From assembly GCA_025060695.1 (NCBI GenBank), contig JANXBH010000003.1, positions 54,114 to 118,113 of the forward strand: a stretch of 64,000 bases of DNA, in the 5' to 3' direction. The position numbers and the translations under genes are program-made. This DNA comes from Caldifarciminota bacterium. Its GTDB lineage: Bacteria; Hydrothermota; Hydrothermia; LBFQ01; DSFT01. The notes beneath the pieces are model-generated. The model ran no database searches. It was not told the DNA's origin and saw only the letters and a list, made by a program, of their open reading frames with translations. Below, in pieces: positions 53,241 through 62,789 of this stretch (the stretch's first letter is position 1; every line of letters starts with the position of its first letter).

Positions 53241-55660
53241 TTGTATATGGTTAAATGTATTTCACCCTGAGGTTCTATTTCAAGCAAATTACCTAAAATT
53301 TTAAGTGAATAATTACAATCCTTAATAGAGTTGTCATTTAATACTGAAGTAAATGTACAACTTGTACCGGAATTAATACTTACATTATAGGGTGTTAAAT
53401 TGAGATTATAAAATGCCGAGTTATCATTTAAAACTAACGGATTTATATTGTAAATGTAAGGATTTGACACTGTTTGAGTGAAATTTACTGGTTGAGTACA
53501 CTTATTTGTTGAGTTTATACTTTCTTTTAAAACTACTAAACTATTAACACTATTGTTAGTTGTACTAAAGAAGTTAACAAGGAAAAACCTATCTAAGCCA
53601 TAGCTTATGACGTTCTTAGCATGATTGGAATTTGAATTGGTAGGAATATTTATCCATCCTCTAGACCATACGATATTTCCATTACTACCGTTTATTTTCA
53701 TAACAATTGGATAAGATTTAGAACTATTGACTCTTGTAAAGCCAGATACAATGTAGTTTCTCTGACAATTTAATTCCCTGAATTTAAAATATGCCTGTTT
53801 TGGATTGTTGTCTATTTGGTATATACCCCACGTTTTAGTAGTATTATCAACTACAAAGTCTTTTAGTTGAAACCAAGTAGCAATAGCCACTCTACTGTCA
53901 CCATTCAGAGTATTAAAGCCAGTAGTCATATTATGTGCTTGCCCACTTTGTCCAATAGCAGAAGATTCCCAGCCAAATTCTGATATCCAGATCTTCTTTT
54001 GAGTATTACTACCCTCATGTAAGATGATTTTATCCCAAATTAAATTTATATTATTCAGCATTGCATTTCTAATAGCTTGACTATTTGTTGAATTTAGTAA
54101 AACATAGACGTGCATCCCAATACCATCAATCGGATAACTACCAGTTTTATTTTTTATAGTATTCCAAGACCAAATATTCTTTCCATAAATGTACGTGCTA
54201 TCTAAATATCCATTCCCCTTATTAAGATCATCTGTAAGTAAGGGGCCTGAGATTAGTAAAACATCTCTCACATTAGCGTTTATTTTTACCTTTGTATAAA
54301 TATCCTGAAGTATCTTAGCAAACCATTTTGGATGGACTAAGTAGGTATTATTTATAATATAACCATTTGGTTCATTGAATGACTCAAAGACTTTAACCCT
54401 ATCCCTAAAGTTTAACACTATAGATAGAAAATTATCAGTATATTCGTTTATCCAATTATTAGTAGCACTCGGGTTGATAGGATTCTCATACCGCAGTAAA
54501 TTGCCCACAAATGTTTTAACTGCTTCATGACCAACTAATGCATATACTTTTATATCCCTATTTACGAAATTGTTTATTATTTGATTATATGTATTTATAA
54601 AATTTTGGTCATTAACAGAAGACCAAGCTTGAGCTAATATAAAATTAACTCTAACACAGGGTGTACAAGTGCTATATATTTGACTGAAGTCTATCTTAAT
54701 TTGTCCTGTTATTGGGTCAACTGGTTGTCCTATATCAAGACACCTTGAAGGCAATGGTTCATTAGATTCAATAGTTATACTGTATCCTCTATCCTCACTA
54801 GACCAACCTACCATATTACTTGAATACAAGTTTGACCATTTCATATTGCCATTGAAGTCAGTTTTAAAAATGAGAATATCGTCATCCCCCAATTGACTTC
54901 CACACAAAGGACCTGCAGTTAAACACCTTGTTCCTACTACTACGTATCCATCATTATCAACTATAATGTTTTGTCCTATTTCATGAGCACCAAAATTATA
55001 ACCTTTAGACCACACAACATTGCCATCGCTATCAATCTTCATAAGAGCAATATCGTTATTCTGACCACTATTTCTAATCAGAAGAATAATATAATTATTG
55101 CCGTCTCTGCTGATTTTCATGACCTTATCGCAAGCACCATTCAAACTATATCTTTTTCTCCATATAATATTACCATTTAAACTTGTTTTCAAGACTACAG
55201 AAGAACAACTGTCCTCAAATACTGAGATTAGCCACGAATTATGTGTAATTATGCCCATTCCAGGCATATCTCCCAAAGTATTCGAGTTTCTATATTTAGA
55301 CCAAATAAAATTTTTTGTTCTTAAGTTAAAGAGACCTAAAAACGAACAATTCTTACTTACACAATTAGAAAAGTTTCCATGACCACCAACTATAGCTACA
55401 AGTGTATCATTAACCTTGGACATATCATTTATAACCAAATTGCCAGCATTATGACTATAAGATCTATACCACTTAACATTTAGTGATGTATCAAAAGCTA
55501 ATATGAGGGGATTTAGTTTTCCATTAAAGTGATATGAACCAACGATGAATAGCGTATCAGATATTTTTAGAACAGGGAGCTTATGACAAGTATAACAACT
55601 CACAGATGAATAGTTAAACCAAAGTAGTTTATAATATCCTATAACATACATTAAAAACAT
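53225..55660 (-). CDS. surface beta-propeller with inserted glycoside-hydrolase-like domain; sorting domain truncated
   Basis: An 811-residue protein. Residues about 30-300 are propeller-like repeats with DSDGNVVWSKGY-type blades. Residues about 300-632 are a (beta/alpha)8 glycosidase-like domain: CVRVNFILAQAWSS, the acid/base motif VFESFNEPNG (Glu430) and the nucleophile motif IWISEFGWES (Glu561). The propeller then resumes at NYIVSGFTRVN. A sorting-domain start (EPQGEIHLTIY) breaks off after five residues. AAGGAGGT precedes the ATG. The N-terminus MFLMYVIGYYKLLWF is an unusual export signal. Last gene of the cargo operon. Confidence 0.72.
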   Translation of the reverse strand: MFLMYVIGYYKLLWFNYSSVSCYTCHKLPVLKISDTLFIVGSYHFNGKLNPLILAFDTSLNVKWYRSYSHNAGNLVINDMSKVNDTLVAIVGGHGNFSNCVSKNCSFLGLFNLRTKNFIWSKYRNSNTLGDMPGMGIITHNSWLISVFEDSCSSVVLKTSLNGNIIWRKRYSLNGACDKVMKISRDGNNYIILLIRNSGQNNDIALMKIDSDGNVVWSKGYNFGAHEIGQNIIVDNDGYVVVGTRCLTAGPLCGSQLGDDDILIFKTDFNGNMKWSNLYSSNMVGWSSEDRGYSITIESNEPLPSRCLDIGQPVDPITGQIKIDFSQIYSTCTPCVRVNFILAQAWSSVNDQNFINTYNQIINNFVNRDIKVYALVGHEAVKTFVGNLLRYENPINPSATNNWINEYTDNFLSIVLNFRDRVKVFESFNEPNGYIINNTYLVHPKWFAKILQDIYTKVKINANVRDVLLISGPLLTDDLNKGNGYLDSTYIYGKNIWSWNTIKNKTGSYPIDGIGMHVYVLLNSTNSQAIRNAMLNNINLIWDKIILHEGSNTQKKIWISEFGWESSAIGQSGQAHNMTTGFNTLNGDSRVAIATWFQLKDFVVDNTTKTWGIYQIDNNPKQAYFKFRELNCQRNYIVSGFTRVNSSKSYPIVMKINGSNGNIVWSRGWINIPTNSNSNHAKNVISYGLDRFFLVNFFSTTNNSVNSLVVLKESINSTNKCTQPVNFTQTVSNPYIYNINPLVLNDNSAFYNLNLTPYNVSINSGTSCTFTSVLNDNSIKDCNYSLKILGNLLEIEPQGEIHLTIYKVYIF

Positions 55661-55664
55661 TGTT

Positions 55665-57119
55665 TTACCTCCTTAGCAACAACTTAAAGGATTTACCCTT
55701 AACTCTTAATATGAAAATACCTTTTTCTAAGAAAACCTTATTATCAAAACCACTTTTATATAGGCTTCCGTCGGTCCTGTATATCCAATAATTATGTCTA
55801 CTCTTAAAAACAACAACGTTATCCTTTAATTCAAAAACATCTCCTTCATCAATACTTACAGGTGTTATAGGAGTACAATTATTATCATTTACATTCGTGG
55901 TGTTATAGTAGACATATAATCTATTATTTAATCCTACAACTATATCAGGCTTTTTATCAGCATTTACATAGCCCACATCCAATCCGTAAACCCTATAAGG
56001 ACTGTTTTCAATTATCTGAGGAGACCAGTTGTTATTTCCTAAATTTTCTAACCATCCTAATGGATTGGAGTATACAGAATCACCACTAGCCCATACTATA
56101 TCATTATCACCATCACAGTCTAAGTCAGCAATTTTTAACTCACAAGAGCTAAGATTATAAACTATAGGAACATTTATACTTTGAAAGTTAATTGGATTTC
56201 CACCTTGATTCATTCTAATTGATATAAGACCTCTATTTACACCATCATTCCATCTTGTGCAACTAACGATATCTGCTCTACCATCCTTGTTTATATCACC
56301 AGTAGTAACACCATGATAGTAATGTTGAATAGTTAAATAGTATCTACTACTCCAAGTATTACCCTGATTTAATCTGTAATACACAGCACCCTCATGATTA
56401 ACGAAAGTATTACCACTGCTACAAACAAAGTCAACTCTACCATCATTATTTAAATCAGCTAAAGATAGGCCTTCATGACAAGGTCTGTCCATACCGATAA
56501 AATCATCTATTACTGAAAGTGTTTTAGTTAGGTAATTATATCTAAAGAATCTAAAACCCTCCTCTGTAAAGTAAATATCACTCCCATATGCACTTATATG
56601 ATTTAAAAAACCGAATAATGGGTTAGAAATTGTAGTATCTTTAAAATTACCATTTCCAAGATTAATAAGGATATTAACTGTCCTACTCATTGCATTGGCA
56701 TTAGCTATATCAAACCTACCATCACTATTGAAATCACCCACTACTAAACCATATGGTAAATATCTCGTTTGATTACCAACAGGAACGCAATTAAAATTCC
56801 CAAGAGATGTCTGATAAGCAATTCTAACTACACCAAAGCCATTGTTATTACTATCCGCAGTTATAAAAACTATGTCATTTAGACCATTATTATCAATATC
56901 CTTTATAAGTCCTCTATCATTTATAAGTAATACCCACTTATTGCCAGGGATAAAGGGTGAATTACAGAGTTGAACTCTATTGAAAGTAGCAATACCGAAA
57001 GTATTTATAGGCTCATCAATCTGAATATTATTTTGAACTTCATGAGAGTTTTCAAGTTTTATACTAATACTTACTACTTTATCATAAAAAGGTGAACTTA
57101 TAAAAGTAAACCACAACAT
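55665..57119 (-). CDS. FG-GAP/VCBS-repeat protein with T9SS sorting domain
   Basis: A 484-residue surface protein. Repeated calcium-binding loops of the form DxNxDGxxD mark FG-GAP blades of a seven-bladed propeller: DFNSDGRFDIANA, DLNNDGRVDFVCS, DINKDGRADIVSC, DLDCDGDNDIVWA. The C-terminal 60 residues form a sorting domain (NYWIYRTDGSLYKSGF ... EKGIFILRVKGK). Signal peptide is very short (MLWFTFISSPFYD). GGAGGT lies upstream. It is a paralogue of the protein at 61099-62622. Ligand unknown. Confidence 0.82.
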   Translation of the reverse strand: MLWFTFISSPFYDKVVSISIKLENSHEVQNNIQIDEPINTFGIATFNRVQLCNSPFIPGNKWVLLINDRGLIKDIDNNGLNDIVFITADSNNNGFGVVRIAYQTSLGNFNCVPVGNQTRYLPYGLVVGDFNSDGRFDIANANAMSRTVNILINLGNGNFKDTTISNPLFGFLNHISAYGSDIYFTEEGFRFFRYNYLTKTLSVIDDFIGMDRPCHEGLSLADLNNDGRVDFVCSSGNTFVNHEGAVYYRLNQGNTWSSRYYLTIQHYYHGVTTGDINKDGRADIVSCTRWNDGVNRGLISIRMNQGGNPINFQSINVPIVYNLSSCELKIADLDCDGDNDIVWASGDSVYSNPLGWLENLGNNNWSPQIIENSPYRVYGLDVGYVNADKKPDIVVGLNNRLYVYYNTTNVNDNNCTPITPVSIDEGDVFELKDNVVVFKSRHNYWIYRTDGSLYKSGFDNKVFLEKGIFILRVKGKSFKLLLRR

Positions 57120-57123
57120 GTCT

Positions 57124-58779
57124 CTAACCTCCTATAAAAACTTTCCTCCTCAGCTTATATTTTTGAAAATTAACATCTATTACATAAATACTCGTTCTTA
57201 CAGAAATAGGTATTTTAACCATTTTACTATTAAAGCTTCCTTCATAAATTACTTTTCCATTTACGTTATATATCTTTATACTATTAATATTTTCGGAATT
57301 TGATGATATGTATAGAAATCCATCCTTCTTCGATATTGAGACAAAGCAGTCTTCGTAATACTCAGGCTTGTTTACAGGTGTTAAATATCCACACATTGCC
57401 TTTTTTGAAACATTAATGCTTACAGATGTATAGTTATGACTCCTAATGTTAACTGTAGCATTATATATATTCCAATTACTGCCTGATACTAAACTAATGC
57501 TTTGGTTAACTTCTGGTATCCACGTTCTCCAATAACACGTATCCTGAATACCGCTGTCCGCTGCAAGAATACCGTCATAATTTCCATTTGACCATTGAGA
57601 ATAGTTTGACCAACCTACAATATAAGGTATACCGCCCCTTACTACTATACCTCTTCCCTCACCATCCATACCAAGTAAATACCTTACACTCGACAATGAA
57701 CAATCAGTTTTATTGATTTTAGCATAAAACATATAACCATTGGGATTAGCATTATACCAAAAACCTGTAATATAATAATAATTTTGACCCTCGGTAATAT
57801 CTATCCCTGCATCGTTCATAACCGTGCCGAATTGTCTTGCACAAACAAAATTACCATCAGAATTCAACTTAACAAATAGAACATCTGAATGATTATTATT
57901 ATTAATATGGTCAGCAATTATAATACTTCCGTCAGATGCCAATTTAGCCCAACTTAGTTTAGTAACTTGACTGTTTCTTGTTCTATTATAAAATCTTTGC
58001 CATATTAAATTTCCATTAATCACATTGAATTTACCAACCCATATACCATTTCTTGATGTAGATACAGCTATAATATTATTATCATTTGCCTGTAAAACCG
58101 ATGTAATACCTCGATAGTCCAATATATTAGTCGTTGTATCACCAACTACTCTTATCCACTGTAAGTTCATACTATTATTAAATTTTGCAATAAAACCTTG
58201 TGTAGTAGAAACCCAAGCATTATTTTGTTGCCTTTCATGAGCAATCTCACCGCCTATAACAAAACCACCATCATTAGTAGATTTAAGTCCAAGTACTCTA
58301 AGATAATTCCCTATATCAGGCTGTCCGAATAAATCCCTTATTCTTATGGCATTTATAAAAGAACCATTATTCCTATTTAGTCTTATTACAAAACCCTCAT
58401 TTGTATCACTTGGGAGTCTACTACAAAAGCTTATTGAACCTCCATCAGGAGTACAACTTATTCCACCTACAAGGATATCATTATTCTGGTCATAGTCAAT
58501 TTCATAAACCCATTCATTAAGTCTACTTGAACCTATAACTCTTTCCCAAACACTTGAGCCGTATGGATTGACCATTATCATAACAAAATCACTTCCAGAA
58601 GTGTTATCTATTTTATAACTATTACTTAGCAAAAATGTGAAAACTATTCTATCATCTGGTGCGTTAAAATCAACCTTCTCAAGATAATCTTGATTAGCTC
58701 CTCCATAAGATCTAAGACCAGACCAAAGCTGTGCCTCTAAGATACCAAGAAAAGAAAAAAACAAAAAAATAATTCTCAT
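57124..58779 (-). CDS. beta-propeller-type surface protein with T9SS sorting domain
   Basis: A 551-residue protein. MRIIFLFFSFLGILEA is a short but conventional signal peptide. Repeats of the kind GGFVIGGEIAHERQQ, DGSIIIADHINNN and DNNIIAVSTSRN suggest a six- to seven-bladed propeller of the SBBP or delta-60 type. The C-terminus INSIKIYNVNGKVIYEG ... TSIYVIDVNFQK is a type A sorting domain. A GAGGAGGT Shine-Dalgarno precedes the ATG. It is separated by 4 nt from the next operon gene. Function unknown; probably surface-anchored or released. Confidence 0.78.
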   Translation of the reverse strand: MRIIFLFFSFLGILEAQLWSGLRSYGGANQDYLEKVDFNAPDDRIVFTFLLSNSYKIDNTSGSDFVMIMVNPYGSSVWERVIGSSRLNEWVYEIDYDQNNDILVGGISCTPDGGSISFCSRLPSDTNEGFVIRLNRNNGSFINAIRIRDLFGQPDIGNYLRVLGLKSTNDGGFVIGGEIAHERQQNNAWVSTTQGFIAKFNNSMNLQWIRVVGDTTTNILDYRGITSVLQANDNNIIAVSTSRNGIWVGKFNVINGNLIWQRFYNRTRNSQVTKLSWAKLASDGSIIIADHINNNNHSDVLFVKLNSDGNFVCARQFGTVMNDAGIDITEGQNYYYITGFWYNANPNGYMFYAKINKTDCSLSSVRYLLGMDGEGRGIVVRGGIPYIVGWSNYSQWSNGNYDGILAADSGIQDTCYWRTWIPEVNQSISLVSGSNWNIYNATVNIRSHNYTSVSINVSKKAMCGYLTPVNKPEYYEDCFVSISKKDGFLYISSNSENINSIKIYNVNGKVIYEGSFNSKMVKIPISVRTSIYVIDVNFQKYKLRRKVFIGG

Positions 58780-58845
58780 GATATAACCTCCTCGTTTGTA
58801 TAATCCAGCCCGTAAATTAGGGCTGGAAGGGGGGGTGAGACTGTT

Positions 58846-61086
58846 TTAACCCTTAGTAATAATTCTTTGAGCATATGTATTATCTCCTATTCTTACCTTG
58901 AGAAGATATATACCTTTCTTTTTTAGTTCCAAACCAAATGAGTATGCGCCAGGTGGATAGTATCCTAGTGACTTACTTTTTATAAGCTTACCGTCTAGAC
59001 TATATACACTAAAACCCAGATATGACGGTCGAAAAATTTCAAAGAATATTTTATAGTCTTGGATCTCAAAGCGAGAAATATCTGTTCTGACCTCATTAGA
59101 TGAAATTGGAGTAACACAAGGAGGAGTACCTTTTATCACGTAAACATCATAGCTAGCCTGATTAGAATTAGAAGAACCATAGCTAAAAGTGGGAGTAGGA
59201 TATGTAGCAGGATTATAAGCTGTTCCATGTATCCATCCTGCAACGAATACACTTCTTCCTAAGATACCTGAACCGTTGTTAACCTCTCTACCATTTCCTG
59301 AAACTCTTGAAAAACCATAGCAAATATTGAGAGAGGAACTTAAAGAAAATGTAAAAACATCACTACCACCACCACCGCTCCCTAGATGACAACTTGAAGG
59401 ACAAACTGTTCCAAAACAAGATGGTGAATTACTATATACCGCACCAAAAACTGTATCATTCCTAAAAAATATACTTTTACCGCCACCGTACTCATTATAT
59501 TGAAACATACCCTGACCCATAATAGCAACAGATAATATACTATTCATAGAGTTATCTATTTTAGCTACATAAGAAGCATCAGAACATCCTAAACCATAGT
59601 AGTATTTATGAGGAGATCCATCATTAAGGACGAAGTTGGAAGGATTAAAAGTCTGACCTGCAACGAAAACATTACCGCTATTATCTACACTTATGGAATG
59701 GACATAATCTCCACTTGAAGAAGTTAATATTACTGTCCTTATTAAATTTGATAAATTATTAGATAGCTTTACTACAAAACCATCATTAGCACCATTCGTC
59801 CCAAAAACAATCCTATTAGTCCCAAAATTAGAAGAATTTATGGTATATCCACCTACATAAACATTGCCACTATTGTCCACAAAAACCGTCCATCCTTCAT
59901 CTCCATAATTACTTCCTATCACAGCACCTGCACTGTATCCAAGATTATTATTAAACTTTAATACAAATGCGTCAGTAGAATAAAGATTACCATAAGAATA
60001 TATTGGATTTGATGCAAATTCAGATAAACTTGCATTGGACGACCAATCAATAGTACCTACAAGATAAACATTATTTGAATTATCTATGTGCAATGATTGT
60101 CCGTATGTAGAAGAATTTGAAGAAGAAAGTATGAATGCAGTTCCAAGACTCGTACTTAAATTATTATTGAACTTTGATACAAATGCCATGCGAAAAGTAA
60201 TATTACTGCCGTATTTATATCGTGGTGGAGGAAAAGGCGTTGTATCACCTGTAACATAACCTGTTATAAATACATTTCCACTATTATCAACAGCAACACC
60301 TCTTGCTTCAATTATTGAGCTTGACCTTATAAGAGCGGTTGAAATATGATTAAGATTACTATCCAATTTCACGATAAACGCTGCATTTTGTGTAGCATTT
60401 CCATAGTTGTATTTCGGATTTACTGAAAAATCCGAAGGATAGTAAGTTTGTCCAACAACGAAGATACTACCATCGTTACTAATTGTAATTGCACGTGCCC
60501 CTTCCGAACCAGAAGAGCTTATAAACGCAGTTGGATCTATAACTAAGTCTAAATGAGGGTTATAATCTTTCAAGTGAAAACTCACTACATTTTGACTATC
60601 TATAACAGATACTGGTATCTCTTTATGACCTTGGAAAGCTCTAATATCTGATACATCAAGCGCAAGCTCTCCATTTTTATATAATTTTATACTATTTCCT
60701 GATACTTTTATACTATCATGGTTTGAAAAACTTATTTTAATGGATTTGTAGTCCGTATGGGGTTTTATATGGAAGTAGAATTCAAGTTTTTTCCCTCTCA
60801 AGGCATTTATGTATAAATCTACATTCCTATAAATATTGGAAAACCTTATCCTTGAATAGACAGGCAAGTTATTCTTAATATAGTCATGACTATATAGATT
60901 AAATATTCCTTTGTATAGTTCCATAGAAACGTTATTCAATCTTGAATTTAATATGGAAATTTCAACACCATTTAAATAAATTTTATTTTTATAGAATACA
61001 AAGCCATATGGATATAGAGAAATAATACTATCACCAAGGTCCACAAACAAAGGTCCAATAAAGTTCAGTAATATATAAACTGACAT
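58846..61086 (-). CDS. SBBP-repeat propeller protein with DUF7948-like N-terminus and T9SS sorting domain
   Basis: A 746-residue protein. Residues about 20-190 resemble the DUF7948 domain (IYRNVDLYINALRGKKLEFYFHIKP in part: YRNVDLYINAL). Residues about 195-650 are SBBP repeats with the phrase DNSGNVFVAGQT or close variants about seven times and VVKLDSNLNH-type partners, forming a propeller. The C-terminus LGFSVYSLDGKLIKSKSLG ... KKGIYLLKVRIG is a sorting domain. The N-terminus MSVYILLNFIGPLFVD lacks a charged n-region. AGGGGGT precedes the ATG. Confidence 0.8.
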   Translation of the reverse strand: MSVYILLNFIGPLFVDLGDSIISLYPYGFVFYKNKIYLNGVEISILNSRLNNVSMELYKGIFNLYSHDYIKNNLPVYSRIRFSNIYRNVDLYINALRGKKLEFYFHIKPHTDYKSIKISFSNHDSIKVSGNSIKLYKNGELALDVSDIRAFQGHKEIPVSVIDSQNVVSFHLKDYNPHLDLVIDPTAFISSSGSEGARAITISNDGSIFVVGQTYYPSDFSVNPKYNYGNATQNAAFIVKLDSNLNHISTALIRSSSIIEARGVAVDNSGNVFITGYVTGDTTPFPPPRYKYGSNITFRMAFVSKFNNNLSTSLGTAFILSSSNSSTYGQSLHIDNSNNVYLVGTIDWSSNASLSEFASNPIYSYGNLYSTDAFVLKFNNNLGYSAGAVIGSNYGDEGWTVFVDNSGNVYVGGYTINSSNFGTNRIVFGTNGANDGFVVKLSNNLSNLIRTVILTSSSGDYVHSISVDNSGNVFVAGQTFNPSNFVLNDGSPHKYYYGLGCSDASYVAKIDNSMNSILSVAIMGQGMFQYNEYGGGKSIFFRNDTVFGAVYSNSPSCFGTVCPSSCHLGSGGGGSDVFTFSLSSSLNICYGFSRVSGNGREVNNGSGILGRSVFVAGWIHGTAYNPATYPTPTFSYGSSNSNQASYDVYVIKGTPPCVTPISSNEVRTDISRFEIQDYKIFFEIFRPSYLGFSVYSLDGKLIKSKSLGYYPPGAYSFGLELKKKGIYLLKVRIGDNTYAQRIITKG

Positions 61087-61098
61087 AAAATCAACCCC

Positions 61099-62622
61099 CT
61101 AATTTACAATAAATGGTATCAACTTATCTTTAAATCTCAGAATGTAACTTCCGCTCTTTAGAGGTACTTCAGCCTGACCCATTAGATAATCTTCAAAAAC
61201 CTTTTGTCCTGAGGTACTGTAAATAAAGAATTTTGTTTTATCATAAACTTTAGAAATCAAAATAACTTTCTTGTTCTTTATAACCAAACTTAGATCACTA
61301 TCAGTTTCGTTATTACCAACAGGTGTAGTTCCACAATTTCCTCCTGCAACATTATAGAAAATTCTTAAAAACGCCATTTCAAAAGCATCAGTATTATGCC
61401 CGCCTACAACAATATCTGGTCTTGTATCATTATTAACTAATCCAACAACAGCACCATAATTACTATTAATAGAATTGTCAATAATATAGTTAGTCCATCC
61501 ACCACCTCCAATTGTGGGATTTCTTATCCAGCCCAATGCAGGTCCAGGTTGAGTATAACCTTCCCTTCTACCCATACCCCTTGACCAAATGATATCTAAA
61601 TCTCCATCACAATCTAAATCATATAATGTTGCTTCCGAACCCATAAGATTGCTACTTACAGGAACACTAGTTAGTTGCGAAAAAGAAGGAGGACTGCCAC
61701 CATTATTCCTATACACTACAACTGCATCATTTTGATCATCAGTAAAAACTACATCAAGCCTCCCGTCATTGTTTATATCACCAACAGCAACACCATGGAA
61801 ATTACCAGGAGAAGAAGTTACGTTATATACAGAACTCCAATTGACTCCTTGCTTCAATTGGAAAACAACATTACCAGGACTTCTGAAATATCCCCTTGTA
61901 CAGACAGCATCAGTTTGCCCATTATTATCTAAGTCCCCTATTGCTAATCCTTCAGTGCAGTAATTATTTATCTTTGAGCTTGAAATCCCATTCCATCTAT
62001 GAAGTCCCTGATTTTGCCCAGAACTTCTCCCCTCATCTGTAAATAATATCTCATTTGGACTTATAACTGCAACGTGGTTTATATAATAAAAAGTATCACT
62101 TACCGAACTAACTACAACATATTGATCTGAGAAATTTTGATTACCATTATTTATTAGCCGCATTACTTCACCAGCACCTGCATCTACATATACAAAATCT
62201 GTTCTACCATCATTATTTAAATCATGTGCTGATATACCATATGGACAGGCAAGATACTCCGTATTTATTCTCTTAAATATAAAATTACCTGAACTATTCT
62301 GAAAACACCCTACAATAGCCCCAAAACAGTTGGCGTCGTATACATAAGCGGATACAATATCGTTATAACCGTTATTATCAAAGTCACCTATAAGTCTATT
62401 ATTAGGAGAGAGTATTTTTACCATATAAGAAAAAGTAGAACTTATACAAGATGTATCTTCAAAAAAGGTAATAGGACCAGACTGAACAACAGGCAAATTT
62501 TTATTAGAAACAACTTCATAGAATTTCTGGACTACAGACCTCTGAAAAGGTGATTCCTCATCTAAACTTCTAACTTCAGCATAAACTCTTGAAAAAAGAA
62601 CAAAGATAAGAAAATTTCTCAT
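61099..62622 (-). CDS. FG-GAP/VCBS-repeat protein with T9SS sorting domain, first gene of cargo operon
   Basis: A 507-residue protein with signal peptide MRNFLIFVLFSRVYA. Five DxNxDGxxD-type loops (DFDNNGYNDIVSA, DLNNDGRTDFVYV, DLDNNGQTDAVCT, DINNDGRLDVVFT, DLDCDGDLDIIWS) indicate an FG-GAP propeller, and the end (KFFIYSTSGQKVFEDYL ... KSGSYILRFKDK) is a sorting domain. The ATG at 62622 has AGGGGGTG upstream and gives the clean signal peptide; the longer frame from 62667 reads the leader. It is paralogous to the 55665-57119 protein. Confidence 0.84.
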   Translation of the reverse strand: MRNFLIFVLFSRVYAEVRSLDEESPFQRSVVQKFYEVVSNKNLPVVQSGPITFFEDTSCISSTFSYMVKILSPNNRLIGDFDNNGYNDIVSAYVYDANCFGAIVGCFQNSSGNFIFKRINTEYLACPYGISAHDLNNDGRTDFVYVDAGAGEVMRLINNGNQNFSDQYVVVSSVSDTFYYINHVAVISPNEILFTDEGRSSGQNQGLHRWNGISSSKINNYCTEGLAIGDLDNNGQTDAVCTRGYFRSPGNVVFQLKQGVNWSSVYNVTSSPGNFHGVAVGDINNDGRLDVVFTDDQNDAVVVYRNNGGSPPSFSQLTSVPVSSNLMGSEATLYDLDCDGDLDIIWSRGMGRREGYTQPGPALGWIRNPTIGGGGWTNYIIDNSINSNYGAVVGLVNNDTRPDIVVGGHNTDAFEMAFLRIFYNVAGGNCGTTPVGNNETDSDLSLVIKNKKVILISKVYDKTKFFIYSTSGQKVFEDYLMGQAEVPLKSGSYILRFKDKLIPFIVN

Positions 62623-62789
62623 AATCTCACCCCCTAAGTGGAAAAAGCTTAGAAATAACTTAAACATGACTTTGAAATTATATCTTAAATGATGGTAAAA
62701 AATTAAAGTAATAACTATCTTTTGAAAATAGTTTTAAGAAAATCTTTAAAAATTTTTTATTTTCCTTTATAATTTTCAATTTAAGGAAA
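62623..62789. promoter_or_regulatory. divergent promoter region of the T9SS cargo operon and the HTH regulator
   Basis: This 167-bp gap is the longest non-coding stretch in the window. Minus-strand TATAAT at 62682-62677 (GATATAATTTC) would give the cargo operon a leader of about 45 nt, containing a 5-bp hairpin (62634-62638 with 62648-62652) that abuts the Shine-Dalgarno. Plus-strand TATAAT at 62768-62773 (CCTTTATAATTTTC) lies 16 nt before the ATG at 62790, with a weak AAGG. No clear operator repeat was seen between them. Confidence 0.5.
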
